The position numbers and the translations under genes are program-made. From Agarophyton chilense (Eukaryota > Rhodophyta > Florideophyceae > Gracilariales > Gracilariaceae): a stretch of DNA of 64,000 nucleotides. Location of the stretch: contig JARGXX010000002.1 in the NCBI GenBank assembly GCA_030374765.1, positions 1,364,001-1,428,000 on the forward strand, read 5' to 3'. Positions 21,370-32,451 of this stretch are shown one piece after another. Positions within the stretch are counted from its first letter, which is position 1. Each line of letters opens with the position of its first letter. The notes under the pieces were generated by a model. The model was not told where the DNA came from and made no database searches. It saw only the letters and a program-made list of their open reading frames with translations.

Positions 21370-21804
21370 TCAAGAGTGGACTGTGAACTTATGACCGCAT
21401 TGCCGGTTGAGACATGTGTAAAATATTGTCTGCCCCTCATCTACGCCTCTAAGTTGCGCAGTGGTGAAAGAAAGCTTCGAATGACCACATTTAGGACAGT
21501 CTTCATCGATAACTGCATCATCAGCTTTCTGCTTTTCCGTTGACTGTCCGTAAAGTTGAAGAAGAAGTTCCGAGCGTTCAATCGGCACAATCTCGGCAGA
21601 TTTTTTAAGCTGTGAAGTTATTTCATTCAATTCCACTGTGAAGTGAGGGAATCATAAACAGAAGTTAGTAGTTCGCCTTCGTCTCAAGCGTTTGGTCAGT
21701 CGCATACTTTCCTTGTTGCATAGAGTGCATTTCACCTTTCTATCACCACTGTCGAAGATTTCACGAAACGCTCCGCAGAAAGGGCAGAAGAGGACGTTCT
21801 CCAT
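21370..21804 (-). CDS. RPA12: DNA-directed RNA polymerase I subunit RPA12, two exons, 120 aa
   Basis: Exon 1 is 21804-21708 and exon 2 is 21635-21370 on the minus strand. The 72-nt intron has GTATGC, a perfect CTACTAAC branch site and CACAG. It splits a codon, so neither exon alone shows the whole protein. The product has an N-terminal zinc ribbon (CPFCG..CTLC) and a C-terminal TFIIS-like ribbon (CPKCGHSKLSF..LRGVDEGQTIFYTC..CGH). DEGQT with FYTC is the RPA12 form; the Pol III homologue carries DEPMT. RPA12 supports transcript cleavage and termination by Pol I in the nucleolus. An in-frame ATG 17 codons upstream (21855) is possible, but the family normally starts a few residues before the first Cys, so 21804 is preferred. 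Confidence 0.9.
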
Positions 21805-23226
21805 GACTGAAAGTGGGCCCGCAGGTCTGTGGTGCGTGGATGGGAAAACGTGCATGAAGATTGATGCAAGCTACCTACATGTAAGGTTAGCCGTAAGGCA
21901 CCCTTTTCCACACCTTGCTCTATTCTACAGTTTATTATTGGTATTAATTTAAAAGGTAAGCGGTATCTTTTTCACTCTAAACTCATCTTCACGTGAGGGG
22001 TACAAACAGGTGCTATCGTCGAACTCATTCCCCTGTCATTCCCATGGACGGAGACCGCTAATTACTTGGATTAAGGATCTTCTTATGTTCTCAGAAGCCA
22101 ATCCGTCAAGATATGGAGGAGCTGTGGAACATCTGGCCATGCCTTCCAAAGTAAATGAGGTGTAACTGGGTATGAAGTTATTCACGAATTCTAATATGTA
22201 TGAGACAAAACTCATTCTGAACGAAGTAATGTCTTGCTCGTATGCTAAATAGGGATCAGTCACCGAGTAACCTTTTCAGGGAGACCTATTGCTGAACATA
22301 CGATCAATAGGATCTGTAGTCCTGCTTCTATTTGCTGTGGACGATGCTTCGCAAATGAACAACGCAGGAAGACCGACAAGTTAAAGGCGTCGTTTTGGTT
22401 TCAATACCAAGGGCTCAAGAACAGTTCGTAAATGACTTGTTGTGGTTTAGCTTGGAGTTAACATTCACAGTTCGCGAAGCGAATGTTGCTGTTGGTGGCT
22501 CTGAATGACAGAAACGCTGTCGAGATGGATAACAAATATTTAGTATCGGATGCATGTGCCACATGACCGCAACACAATAGCTTGAAAAGCATCGCGATGG
22601 ATTCGTTGATCTCAAAGCAGATTTCTTTCCCATCTGGCCTGAATTAGAATAAAAAATGTTCTCAAACAAACATGGCTTGCTTCCAGCGACAAGACCAGAA
22701 TTCTACAAGTAGATTGCTTGGATGTGACGGCACACACGCAGCTTGAACACACATTTCTTGCAACTTCGCTCAACAAGATATGTCCAGCTCTAGCCAGTGA
22801 TGGGTTCTAAACAATCCTGATCATCAATTGCTCCTGGTACACGCTCATTGAATTAGAACATCGACGGCTTCTGAGACGAAATTGATGTATGACCTTCGGA
22901 AGTAATTGAAAAACTCGAAACTGGGCTGGATAGAGTTCATTTTCCACGGCGTCATCATACCTAACGTTTTGACCTCACCTAATTAGAATGGGGAACAATC
23001 GATACGCCGGTTCAGTCGAAAGAACAACTTCTTAACGAAGAAAATCAGGCTGGTTTGCAACGCTTTTGCCACCATCTGACCTGTTCACTCACTGCAAGGA
23101 TCAAGGAAAGCTTTAACGGGCATCCGTCTTAAGGACAAAAGAGAGCCATACTCATCGAGGGGAAGGCTTCCGTTTCTCTACACTTCCTCAGCTTATCTCT
23201 TAAGTCGTCTTCTTAACAACACGATT
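21805..23226. other. Intergenic, 1.4 kb, no recognisable gene
   Basis: Upstream DNA of RPA12 (-) and of the malectin-domain gene (+). Frames are short and interrupted on both strands. The stretch about 22,030-22,700 reads in places like decayed coding sequence, but no motif is strong enough to name. Confidence 0.5.
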
Positions 23227-23910
23227 ATGAAGGGTTTACTTTCAGTTTTCTTATGCTGCACCTTGATTTCGTTCTCTTTCGCACAAACAGAGAATAAGAA
23301 GATATTGCTTAAGGTGAACCTCGGTGGAGGACCAGTGAACGATTTTGTTGGCGAGGACCAGCTGATGGATGTGGAAGATTTCGCCAAGAATGTCGTACGC
23401 GCTCCAATTGCAAACACAGATCAACAGGAGGTGTTTCAATCACAACGTTTTGCTCGTGGAGATGACTTCACAATGCGAATTCCAGTACCGGACGGCATAT
23501 ACTCGGTCACATTACTTTTCGCCGAAACATATAAAAAGGCTTGTGCTCCAGGAAGTCGTGTCTTTGATATTTCTCTCGGAACTCCAATCTCGGGGGTTAC
23601 GAAGGTTATAGAAAATTTCGATGTTTTTCAAGTAGCGGGCTGTTCCTCAGCCTACGGTCAGAAATTTGACAGAGTTCCTTCAAAGGAGGGCATTGTCGTC
23701 CATTTGACCCAAAAGGCTCAGCATCCAACACTGTCTGGGTTCATTGTTGAGGGCTTTCCTGTTCCTAAGTCTGACGGCTCTGAATATAAAGCTATTGCTC
23801 GTGCCCAGTCAGGGTCTCATATGGGAGAAATGGGTGGTGCAGGTGAGGCTGGCGAAGGTGAGGATGTAGCAGGTACGAGTGGTGAAACATCGCAAAATCT
23901 TACAGGCTAG
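23227..23910 (+). CDS. Secreted malectin-domain protein, 227 aa
   Basis: The ATG at 23227 begins a clear signal peptide (MKGLLSVFLCCTLISFSFAQ). Residues ~25-185 form a malectin or malectin-like carbohydrate-binding domain: KVNLGGGPVNDFVG..MDVEDF, then VFQSQRFARGDDFTMRIPVPDGIYSVTLLFAE, PGSRVFDISL and SGFIVEGF. Animal malectin binds diglucosylated N-glycans in the ER; plant relatives are extracellular. The ~40-residue tail is rich in Gly, Glu and Ser and carries no KDEL-type signal or membrane anchor, so secretion to the cell wall or matrix is more likely than ER retention. The gene is one exon. It resembles a stand-alone lectin more than a receptor kinase, as no kinase follows. Confidence 0.85.
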   Translation: MKGLLSVFLCCTLISFSFAQTENKKILLKVNLGGGPVNDFVGEDQLMDVEDFAKNVVRAPIANTDQQEVFQSQRFARGDDFTMRIPVPDGIYSVTLLFAETYKKACAPGSRVFDISLGTPISGVTKVIENFDVFQVAGCSSAYGQKFDRVPSKEGIVVHLTQKAQHPTLSGFIVEGFPVPKSDGSEYKAIARAQSGSHMGEMGGAGEAGEGEDVAGTSGETSQNLTG

Positions 23911-24383
23911 CCTTGCCTGCAACAAATCAAATTGGTTTCCAGTGATAAATGTATCCACAGAGGGCAATCCGGACGAACACGTGCAAAGTACGAATTCTTC
24001 GATAACACGGGGATCTCGTGAAAAAGACAGAGCTCCGACATACCTTCTCCCAAGCAAGCGTAAAACAGAAGGTTCTAAAGGAGGCTATCGAGGGACGGAA
24101 TAACTAAACAGGAAAGTAAGTGTGAAACTGTAAGAATTAAAACAATAAATGTCTTGTATCTTCAGGAAAGGGAGTAGATGTAGGGCAGTCTTCCGAAATA
24201 GGTACATTCAAAAGACGCGGCATGCGTTTCATCACCTTGTCCTTGCGCCCGTTCCCTTAAATTCAATAACTGAATTACCCGCTTAAGAACGGCGGTCAAG
24301 AAGATCACTTGCTGCATTAGTTGCATCACAAACACAAACCCCAGCAGCAGAACTTAACTGCCATCGTACTATGACCTTATTAA
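23911..24383. other. Intergenic, no gene seen
   Basis: 473 bp between two plus-strand genes. It must hold the 3' end of the malectin gene (AATAAA-like ACAATAAATG near 24,143) and the promoter of the next gene. Nothing else is recognised. Confidence 0.45.
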
Positions 24384-25468
24384 ATGCCGGCCGGAGCCAA
24401 TGCCACAATTCCCGCCGTTGGTGTCGAAGAACAGGCTACTGCAAGTCAGAGCGCAGTGGTTGAACAGCGAAAAAAGTATCATCGCCAAACCCCCTGTGTT
24501 TACGTGAAACCGGCAAGTATGCGTCTCTCGTGGACAAAGCCTCTCGGTTTCTTAGTAATTCTTCAGCTTTTCTTTGCCTTCGCAAGAGGACTGGATTTCA
24601 ATTCCAACCTGATTTCCGGTATGGATGCTCTCTCAGGGGTTCACCGCGAAATGCTCAGAGACGTGGAAAACATGCTGCTTCCGGCTGCACCTTCCGTACG
24701 ATTCGACATCAGTAGCTTCACGCCGTTTTGCAACAACTTCAGTTTTCCGGAAGACATTCCTTCTATTAGTGCGGAGTGCTTGCGATGGGAGGTAAGTACG
24801 CGTGTTCCCACAGCTTGTTCACTACATCCTTGAGAGCCAAAGTGAAGAAAATCTGACTGGTCCTGTTCTTCACAATTTTTTCCTACCGCAAGGAACATGA
24901 GCTTGACATGTTGCTGATGTACATCGACCTGATCATGGTTGGAATGGATGAAACCCTGGCAAGAAAATTTTACGGGGAGATAAGATGTCTGTCTCGTGCA
25001 AATATTCAGCCCATAACGTATTTGAACGCTTGGCAAGTTTGCTTCACGTACGACTATTCCGAGCTCATTGGTAAGCTTCTTGCTAAGTATATACTTGAGG
25101 ACATTAGTTTGTCGAACCCAGTACTCCCTCCATCCTCATCGCGAATATACAGCACGCTGCCAATAGCCTCAAAGTTCCTATATGGATACACAAGTACTGC
25201 AAGTACTACTCCCTTCCTGTTTAATGCGTTCCACAACTACGAATCTTTTCGGATGGACGACTCTTCTACTCTGATAACTTCGTGTTGCAAGGGATGCGCT
25301 GACACCAATTACTTCGTTAATCTTGGTGTCGATAACTGTCGGTACGACCCATTTGGGAAGCATTGCTGTCATCTTGCTTGCAAATCACTCTCACATCTTA
25401 AGATTGGAGCTTCGACGTCCATAGACTCTTGTTGCAGTTACAGTAGTCCACAAACCTGCATGCGGTAG
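24384..25468 (+). CDS. Secreted Cys-rich protein of unknown function, two exons
   Basis: Exons are 24384-24791 and 24893-25468. The 101-nt intron has GTAAGT, an ATCTGAC branch-like site and GCAAG, and sits between codons. From the first ATG the product is 327 aa. An internal ATG at 24519 gives 282 aa and begins a good signal peptide (MRLSWTKPLGFLVILQLFFAFARG), so it may be the true start. The mature part has two regions: an N-terminal half with few Cys and a helical look (EHELDMLLMYIDLIMVGMDE), and a C-terminal ~80 residues rich in Cys, including CC and CCKGC, CCHLAC and CCSY clusters, probably disulfide-linked. I recognise no family. A further intron near 25070 (TTGGTAAGC) is possible but not needed, because the frame stays open. 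Confidence 0.6.
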
Positions 25469-25856
25469 TGGAAGAGACGAAAGAGAACGCGTTCGAAATG
25501 CACTGAATACTCTGGTCAAATCTAAGCGCTCATACATAGGAGCGGGTCTGATATGTACTCCTGGAGAAGTTTTGATGCTGCAAAATGGCTTATAAAACAA
25601 TGTTCTTTCAGTTGTACCAGTCAGTTTGAATGATATAGTTGCATAATTGTCAAATCGAGAAGTCTTGAGTAAAGTGTTCTGATTCACAGAATCCACAAAT
25701 CTCCAAAAGAGTTGGTCTTTTTTAGAAAAGCTCCTCCGCCCACTCATTAGGGTTACCCTCTGTATCTTCTAACCTTATTTTTCGCACAAACAGCCGCCAA
25801 ATCAAATACGGGTACTGCACAAACAGCTGAGACTACCGAACTCACGGCGTTGGGCA
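25469..25856. other. Intergenic between convergent genes
   Basis: 388 bp of 3' flanks of the Cys-rich protein (+) and TPS (-). No gene or repeat is seen. Confidence 0.5.
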
Positions 25857-28800
25857 TCATAACCGCTTGTCGCTTTCCAGAGAGGTTGGAGTTGAATCTA
25901 GTTGCGAAGATTCTACAGGGACGGAAGATGCTGATGTACCCGGATGTTCTGGGAGTGCTCCGTACGTTCTTGGAGCTAACGGTCTCATGTCTTCTAATGT
26001 TGAGCTCCTCTTGTGGGTAGCACTACCCGGCAGAGAAATCTCAATTATGTTCTCGATTAACAACGCAACATCTGCTGCACTTCGAAGATAGTAGTTCGCA
26101 TTACTAGGCTTCACACCGACTGTGGTTGTAAACAACTTGCTATCGGTCGATGCTACCTTGCTTTTTAGCACCTCAAACATGTCTTCATCCGTTCGATCAT
26201 CACCGCAGCAAAGAATGAAGTCTGGGATTCGTCCAAGGTCGTCAAGTATTCTTCGAACCATTGCCCCTTTGTTCACAGACGCCATTCGTACCTGCAACCA
26301 TCCTTGTCCATTCACAACTTGAACATCAAAGGGAGCCGTGAGTACTTCTACGTGATCGTGCATCTCTTTCGACTGCCAATTTCCAAACTCAGGATCCGCG
26401 GCCAAATAGTGCCACACCAGGCCCGCAGACTTTTCTTCAATATATGATCCGTCAGTCCTTTCGGTATAAACTTGCATCAAGTTTTTCACGATCTCAATCC
26501 ATGATAGATCAGACTCAGGGGCAGATGTTTCCCATTCTTTCGAATTTGGCTTTTTGTAGTAGAACCCGTGTTCCGCTGCTATACCGAGCTGCTCCATTTG
26601 AGGTAAGTGGAATCCTTCTGTTTCAGTCCCTCGACCAGACAATATTATAACGGTACAATTTTCTAAGTTTGAGAGCAAATTCAAGTTACGCAAGACATCC
26701 TCAGTAGGGCGAGCCCACTTGTGAGCCATATTCGAGGTGTCTGAATCAATGGACGTCAAAGTTCCGTCGTAATCAAATAAGAATAACTTGCACTCTGAAT
26801 CCCGGAAGGACTTGACCACCTCACGTGTGTTAAGAAGTTTGAAACCACGGAATTCCAACTTTCTGAATCCACGACCGCGACTCAGGCCAAGACGTACAAC
26901 TTCCTGAACCTGCTCCTCAGCCTCAGCGAGGTCCCGTAAAAAGGACTGCGCCCACACAGCCGAACTATGAGCTTCAACGTACTTCCGGTCAGCTTCATGT
27001 TTCCGCAAGATTTGCCCGGTGGTCGAATTAATCATTTGGATAACATTGTCAATGGCATCTCGAACTTCATGTACATCCCAAGGATTCACTCGCACAGCCG
27101 ACGAAAGCGCACGAGAACAGCCAGTAAATTCGGAAAGAATAAGCTGTCCGTATGAGTCAGGCGTCGCAACAAGATACTCGTAGGGGATCAGATTAAGACC
27201 GTCACGAATCGGAGTTAGGAACAAAGCATCGCAGGCGGTATAAATCGCAATGCGTTCTTCAAAGCTGATAGATTCTTCTATATACAGAACTGGGTTATCA
27301 TCTCCGGAGCCGTATGCATTATTAATGTTGCTCACAAGCTCTCGTATTTCGCTTCTCACAGACTGATCTACTCTTGCTGTCTTCGGAAGCGCCACCTGGA
27401 TAAGCACGACCTTCGATCGCAAATGCGGGGCAGTCCTCAGATAATTTTCAAAAGCAATGAGCTTAAGGGCGATTCCCTTTATGACGTCCAAGTCATCAAC
27501 GGCTGCCAGAACAATTTTTGATGCGTAGCGGGTCTCATACTCTGCAATTCGCTGTCGGACACGAGGCATGCAAAGCTTTTCACGAAATCGTTCCGGATCG
27601 ACACCTATATGGCTGACGCGAATAGTCACGTGACGCTCCTCGAATTCGATTCCTAGATTTCCGCGCTTCGCTTCGTGTTCAAGGTTTAACAGCCTAACAC
27701 AGCATGACAGGAAATGTCTGGCATAATCAAAGAGATGAAATCCAAGTATTGTGGAATTAAGCAGGCCTTTTAGCAGCTTGTTACGAACCGGCAACATGCG
27801 AAACAGTTCAGAACTGGGCCATGGGATATGCAGATAGAAGCCTATCCTCACGGCACTAATCTTAATGCGCAAATGGTGCGGCAGAAGCATAAGATGGTAA
27901 TCATGGACCCAGATTAGATGTCCTTCGTAGTGCTCAACAATCTCTTCTGCAAACATTCGGTTTACCTTTTGATACGCACGCCACGCAGAATCATCAAACC
28001 GATTTGTTCTCTGATTAGTTCCCATGGCAGTGTTCATCATATGGAAAAGAGGCCAGAGCACAGTCTTGCAGAAGCCCTGGTAAAACTTGCGTTGAAGATC
28101 AGGCGATAAAAATATTGGAGCACAGTTGAACTGTTCGAGCAAAGTGGCAGCGACCTGTTCATGATCAGATTCAGGAACTGACTCGGGCACATTAAGGATT
28201 CCAACAAACAAGGGCTTGATTTTTCGTTGTTCCAATCCGCGTCGAAGACCAGTAGAAGTTAGATACAGCGCATCGTCATCCCATGCGAAAGACCATTTTC
28301 CGGACTGGTCACGCTCTGCCAGGATCGGAAGGCGATAGAGTGCGATTATCACGGAGTCTGTTTCAGCACCGGACGAACTAACGCTTGGGGAATTGCGGGT
28401 GTCATTGAGCGAATCTTCCGGGCGGGCGGACTGGGAAGCAGCGGAGTGGTCGTGGGTGTGGATTCGATCGGAATGCTCGTTATTAAGCACACCAAATTGA
28501 CCGTCGTCAACCGAGATGGAAGACGCAGCGACGGTGTGCACGACTCGGCTGTCGTCGAAGGGCTCCCAGAACGAGACGCCATTCAAAAGATCGGGATCGG
28601 GATCGGTTTCCTTGATGGCTAAGTGGTTGAGCGACTCTAGACTGGAGTCGTTCGGATTGACAGCGACACAAACGTACTTGTAGAGGTAAGTGCGATTTGC
28701 TGGCAAAGTGAGAGTGAGTTTCCAGAGGGGAAAGTTGCGTTTGTTGGTGGCCAGCTCGACGCCGCGCAAGGGGTCACCACCGCCTAAATCCTCATGGACA

Positions 28801-28886
28801 CCAACAAGACGCAAGCGTTGGCCAGGCTTGCCTTGAAAGCGGACGACGAAGGTTACGCGACTCTCCTCAGCGGAGAGGCGGACCAT
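25857..28886 (-). CDS. TPS: CBM20-trehalose-6-phosphate synthase/phosphatase, 1009 aa
   Basis: A single exon with an ATG at 28886. Domains in order: a CBM20 starch-binding module (about residues 8-120, with VVRFQGKPGQRLRLVGVHEDLGGGDP and LPANRTYLYKYV); a GT20 trehalose-6-phosphate synthase domain (about 180-660), with WVHDYHLMLLPHHLR near 327 and DGLNLIPYEYLVA followed by LILSEFTG; and a HAD-type trehalose-phosphatase domain (about 695-950) with DYDGT near 704, SGRGTETE and GDDRTDEDMF near 895. The canonical motifs I can find are intact in both halves, so a bifunctional enzyme (UDP-glucose + glucose-6-P to trehalose-6-P to trehalose) is possible. Many eukaryotic two-domain proteins are regulatory, though, and activity is not shown. 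The CBM20 suggests binding to floridean starch in the cytosol and a link between storage glucan and trehalose-6-P signalling. Confidence 0.95.
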   Translation of the reverse strand: MVRLSAEESRVTFVVRFQGKPGQRLRLVGVHEDLGGGDPLRGVELATNKRNFPLWKLTLTLPANRTYLYKYVCVAVNPNDSSLESLNHLAIKETDPDPDLLNGVSFWEPFDDSRVVHTVAASSISVDDGQFGVLNNEHSDRIHTHDHSAASQSARPEDSLNDTRNSPSVSSSGAETDSVIIALYRLPILAERDQSGKWSFAWDDDALYLTSTGLRRGLEQRKIKPLFVGILNVPESVPESDHEQVAATLLEQFNCAPIFLSPDLQRKFYQGFCKTVLWPLFHMMNTAMGTNQRTNRFDDSAWRAYQKVNRMFAEEIVEHYEGHLIWVHDYHLMLLPHHLRIKISAVRIGFYLHIPWPSSELFRMLPVRNKLLKGLLNSTILGFHLFDYARHFLSCCVRLLNLEHEAKRGNLGIEFEERHVTIRVSHIGVDPERFREKLCMPRVRQRIAEYETRYASKIVLAAVDDLDVIKGIALKLIAFENYLRTAPHLRSKVVLIQVALPKTARVDQSVRSEIRELVSNINNAYGSGDDNPVLYIEESISFEERIAIYTACDALFLTPIRDGLNLIPYEYLVATPDSYGQLILSEFTGCSRALSSAVRVNPWDVHEVRDAIDNVIQMINSTTGQILRKHEADRKYVEAHSSAVWAQSFLRDLAEAEEQVQEVVRLGLSRGRGFRKLEFRGFKLLNTREVVKSFRDSECKLFLFDYDGTLTSIDSDTSNMAHKWARPTEDVLRNLNLLSNLENCTVIILSGRGTETEGFHLPQMEQLGIAAEHGFYYKKPNSKEWETSAPESDLSWIEIVKNLMQVYTERTDGSYIEEKSAGLVWHYLAADPEFGNWQSKEMHDHVEVLTAPFDVQVVNGQGWLQVRMASVNKGAMVRRILDDLGRIPDFILCCGDDRTDEDMFEVLKSKVASTDSKLFTTTVGVKPSNANYYLRSAADVALLIENIIEISLPGSATHKRSSTLEDMRPLAPRTYGALPEHPGTSASSVPVESSQLDSTPTSLESDKRL

Positions 28887-29747
28887 GTTAGGGTGAGAAG
28901 AAGGGAGGGGCAGCGTGCGTCTTTCGCGGTGTGCGGTGTGCGGGGCGGTTCAGGTGTCCGACTGGCGGGCACCGCTATCTTCGCAGGCAGTGGAGATACG
29001 GGTGTGCACTGCAGCGACATCGGCGGCAACGGCGTCTAGCAACACGCGTGCCACGTGGCGGTCTCTCATGCGCGGCGCTTCGTTTGGCGCACATTCGTTC
29101 CGTGGAAGCGTGTGTATAGGCGCATCTCCAGAGCGAGATTGGGCGAGAGTTGACGCGTGTACTGCGTGTCAGGCGCTGGTTGGCGCCTTGTGGGGTGCTA
29201 TTCGCCGATTCGGGGCTGTGGCGTGGAGCGAATTTGCTCACCGGGGAGAGGGGGCCCTGCGCCTCCTTCTGTGATTGTCTCCCTACCGCACGTGGTGCTC
29301 TGCAGATACCGTGAGCTACAGCGAAGTGTAATTATTCTATCGTTGGAAAAATTGCGCCAAAGGCGCTCCAGCGTGCAAGTTGGTCGTATCTTGGAGAGCC
29401 ACACGTTTCACAACTACAGTACGTGGCACACGTGCATTGGTCGCTTCAATTCTCCCCAATTTTTTGGGGGGGGCCTGTGGACGTCACCTGTGGGTCGCCG
29501 TCGACCGCCGTCAAAGCCTTTTGAGCTTCGTGACAACGCTGGGGAATGCGGCGCCCCGTCTCCCGGTTTTAGTACATTCCGTGATCGTCGTCGCCGTTTA
29601 GCATTGGAGAGCGTAAGCGGTTAGTTTCACCTACCGCACCGTCATATCCTCCTCCATTTGCGCCATAGCGGTTTCGCTGAGGCTTCGTGTGTCTGCGATC
29701 CGCCTCCTGGATTAAAGTTCTTCGTTTTTTGACGCACTCTCCTCAAA
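28887..29747. promoter_or_regulatory. Divergent upstream region (TPS / eEF2)
   Basis: 861 bp between the TPS start (-) and the eEF2 ATG (+), so it should hold both promoters and 5' UTRs. The half near TPS is GC-rich. CCCCAATTTTTTGGGG near 29455 is an inverted repeat followed by a G run. The open frames here (up to 155 codons) overlap in several registers and look like products of GC-rich composition. Confidence 0.5.
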
Positions 29748-32451
29748 ATGGTATGCTGGAGTATATCTGCTTACGGAAAAGTTGCGATCTTGCGAGATGA
29801 GCCTTGGCGTACCAAGTACTGACCTTTGTTCGTGATCTCTCTGCGTCTCTGCGAATTGCCCCAATCCTGCACCTACTTCTACCTCTCTGCGCGCTGTTGC
29901 TTCATTCCCACCCCGTCATGTTACGTAGGTTAACTTCACGATTGAACAACTCCGTGAAATCATGGACCGGAAATACAACATCCGGAACATGTCCGTCATT
30001 GCTCATGTCGATCACGGAAAATCTACTCTCACCGACTCGCTGGTGGCTGCTGCCGGTATTATCGCTATGGCAAATGCTGGTGATCAACGTCTCACCGACA
30101 CGCGCCAGGATGAACAAGACCGCTGCATCACTATCAAGTCCACCGGAATCTCTCTTTACTTCCAGTTTCCGGAAGAACTAGCTCTTCCAAAGGAAGCATC
30201 TGGTAGAGAATTTCTTGTCAATCTCATTGACTCACCCGGTCATGTCGACTTTTCCTCGGAGGTCACTGCTGCCCTGCGTGTCACCGACGGTGCGCTTGTT
30301 GTCGTCGATTCTGTTGAGGGTGTCTGTGTGCAGACTGAGACTGTCCTTCGCCAGGCGTTGGCCGAGCGTATCAAGCCTGTCATGACCATCAACAAACTCG
30401 ATCGCTCTTTCCTTGAACTTCAGCTTGATCCCGAGGATATGTACCAGAACTTCTCTCGGATTATCGAGAATGCAAACGTTATTATGTCTACGTATCAAGA
30501 TGATGCTATTGGCGACGTCCAGGTGTATCCGCACGCCGGAACCGTTGCTTTCTCTGCTGGGCTTCACGGTTGGGCGTTCACCCTCAGTCGTTTTGCTCGT
30601 ATGTACTCCAAAAAGTTCAAAGTCGAGCCTGAGAAAATGAACTCCCGCCTGTGGGGTGATTCGTTCTTTAACCGCAAGGAGAAAAAGTGGACGAAGCGAG
30701 AGGGCCCAGGATGCGTTCGTGCCTTTTGTGAATTTGTCATTAAGCCCATCAAGAAAATCATTGAGCTCTGTATGTCCGACAAGGTCGAAGACCTCGAAAA
30801 ACTTCTCAGTGGTCTGGATATCAAGCTTACTTCGCAGGACAAGGAGTTGCGTCAGAAACCGCTCATGAAGCGTGTTTTGCAAAAGTGGATTCCTGCCGAT
30901 CAGGCGTTGTTGGAAATGATGGTGTTGCATCTGCCGGCTCCGGCCCATGCTCAGAAATACCGTGCGGAGCTTCTTTACGAGGGCCCTCCGGATGATGCAT
31001 GCTGCACTGGTATCCGAAACTGTGATCCCAACGGACCGCTAATGCTCTACATTTCCAAAATGGTTCCGTCCTCGGACAAGGGTCGATTTATCGCTTATGG
31101 TCGTGTATTCTCTGGTACCGTGCGTGCGGGAATGAAAGTACGCATCATGGGCCCGAACTACGTGCCGGGTACGAAGAAGGATTTGGCTGTGAAGAGTATT
31201 CAGCGTACTCTTCTCATGATGGGTCGCAGAACCGATGCAGTCGATTCTGTTCCCTGCGGCAACACTGTCGGTCTCGTCGGGTTGGATCAGGTTTTGGTGA
31301 AGTCCGGAACTCTCTCTGATTTAGAAGAGGCATTCCCGCTGAAGGACATGAAATATTCCGTGTCTCCTGTGGTCCGTGTCGCAGTGGAGCCGAAGAATCC
31401 GTCTGATTTGCCGAAGCTCGTTGAAGGCCTGAAACGTCTGGCTAAGTCAGATCCGCTTGTGCAGACTCTCACTGAAGAATCTGGTGAACACGTGATTGCG
31501 GGGGCTGGCGAGTTGCATCTGGAGATCTGCTTGAAAGATTTGCAAGAAGATTTCATGAACGGTGCAGAAATTCGTGTCTCGAATCCAGTCGTATCGTTCC
31601 GTGAGACTATCGAAGGTGTGGAAAATCCGGATAGCACTGCCGTGTGTCTGTCGAAGAGTCCTAACAAACATAACCGTTTGTACATCTATGCCTCTCCACT
31701 GCCCGAGAAATTGCCAGATGCCATCGATGATGGAAAAATCACTCCTCGTGATGAGCCGAAAGCCCGCATGAAGCTTCTTCGTGACGAATACGGTATGGAA
31801 GAGGACGCTGCCAGGAAGATATGGTGCTTTGGACCAGACACAACCGGTCCAAACTTCCTCTGCGATCGCGCCAAGGCCGTGCAATACCTCAATGATATTA
31901 AGGATTCTTGTGTTGCTGCCTTCCAGTGGGCAACCAAGGAAGGGGTTCTATGTGACGAGAACATGCGTGGTGTTTTGTTCAACATTCATGACTGTAGTCT
32001 TCACGCTGATTCAATTCATCGTGGTGGCGGTCAGATCATCCCGACCTGCCGTCGTGCTCTCTATGGTGCTCAAATCATGTCAAATCCGAAGCTTGTGGAG
32101 CCGTTCTTCCTTGTCGAGATTCAGTGCCCTGAACAAACTGTTGGTTCCATTTACGGTGTGTTAACGCGCAAGCGTGGTCATGTGTTTGAAGAAGTACAGC
32201 GTCTGGGAACACCTATGTTTAACGTGAAGGCTTATTTGCCAGTCCAAGAATCATTTGGTTTCACTGAAGCTCTGCGTGCTGCTACATCTGGTCAAGCGTT
32301 CCCACAATGTGTGTTCGATCATTGGGAAGTCATGCCAGGTAACCCGCTCGATCCGAGCGAGACTGTCGGGTCGTTGGTCAAAAATATCCGTAAACGTAAG
32401 GGTCTCAAAGAGGTTGTGCCGGATATCGGCAACTTCTACGATAAGTTATGA
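29748..32451 (+). CDS. EEF2: Translation elongation factor eEF2, two exons, 841 aa
   Basis: Exon 1 is only the start codon (29748-29750). A 178-nt intron (GTATGC to ACGTAG, 29751-29928) follows, and exon 2 is 29929-32451. Splicing gives [18 protein letters not shown], the standard eEF2 N-terminus, so the ATG at 29962 is internal. eEF2 is the GTPase that moves tRNAs and mRNA through the ribosome after each peptide bond. The product has the P-loop AHVDHGKST at residues 26-34, NKLD, and the switch region with [16 protein letters not shown]. Domain IV carries [12 protein letters not shown] with the diphthamide His at about residue 698. The C-terminus ends in DKL as usual, and the length matches the family. 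Strong codon bias toward C/T-ending codons fits high expression. Confidence 0.97.

Noticed and set aside
22030-22700. Decayed retroelement or gene between RPA12 and the malectin gene
   Set aside because: A few short peptide stretches look coding-like, but no diagnostic motif is present and frames are broken throughout, so it is not called.
28915-29624. Overlapping frames of 119 and 155 codons upstream of eEF2
   Set aside because: GC-rich region with open frames in several registers at once, Arg/Cys/Ser-heavy composition and no motif; better explained as promoter and 5' UTR.
30232-30948. 238-codon minus-strand frame inside eEF2
   Set aside because: Fully contained in the conserved eEF2 coding sequence on the other strand; the codon bias of eEF2 produces long antisense frames.
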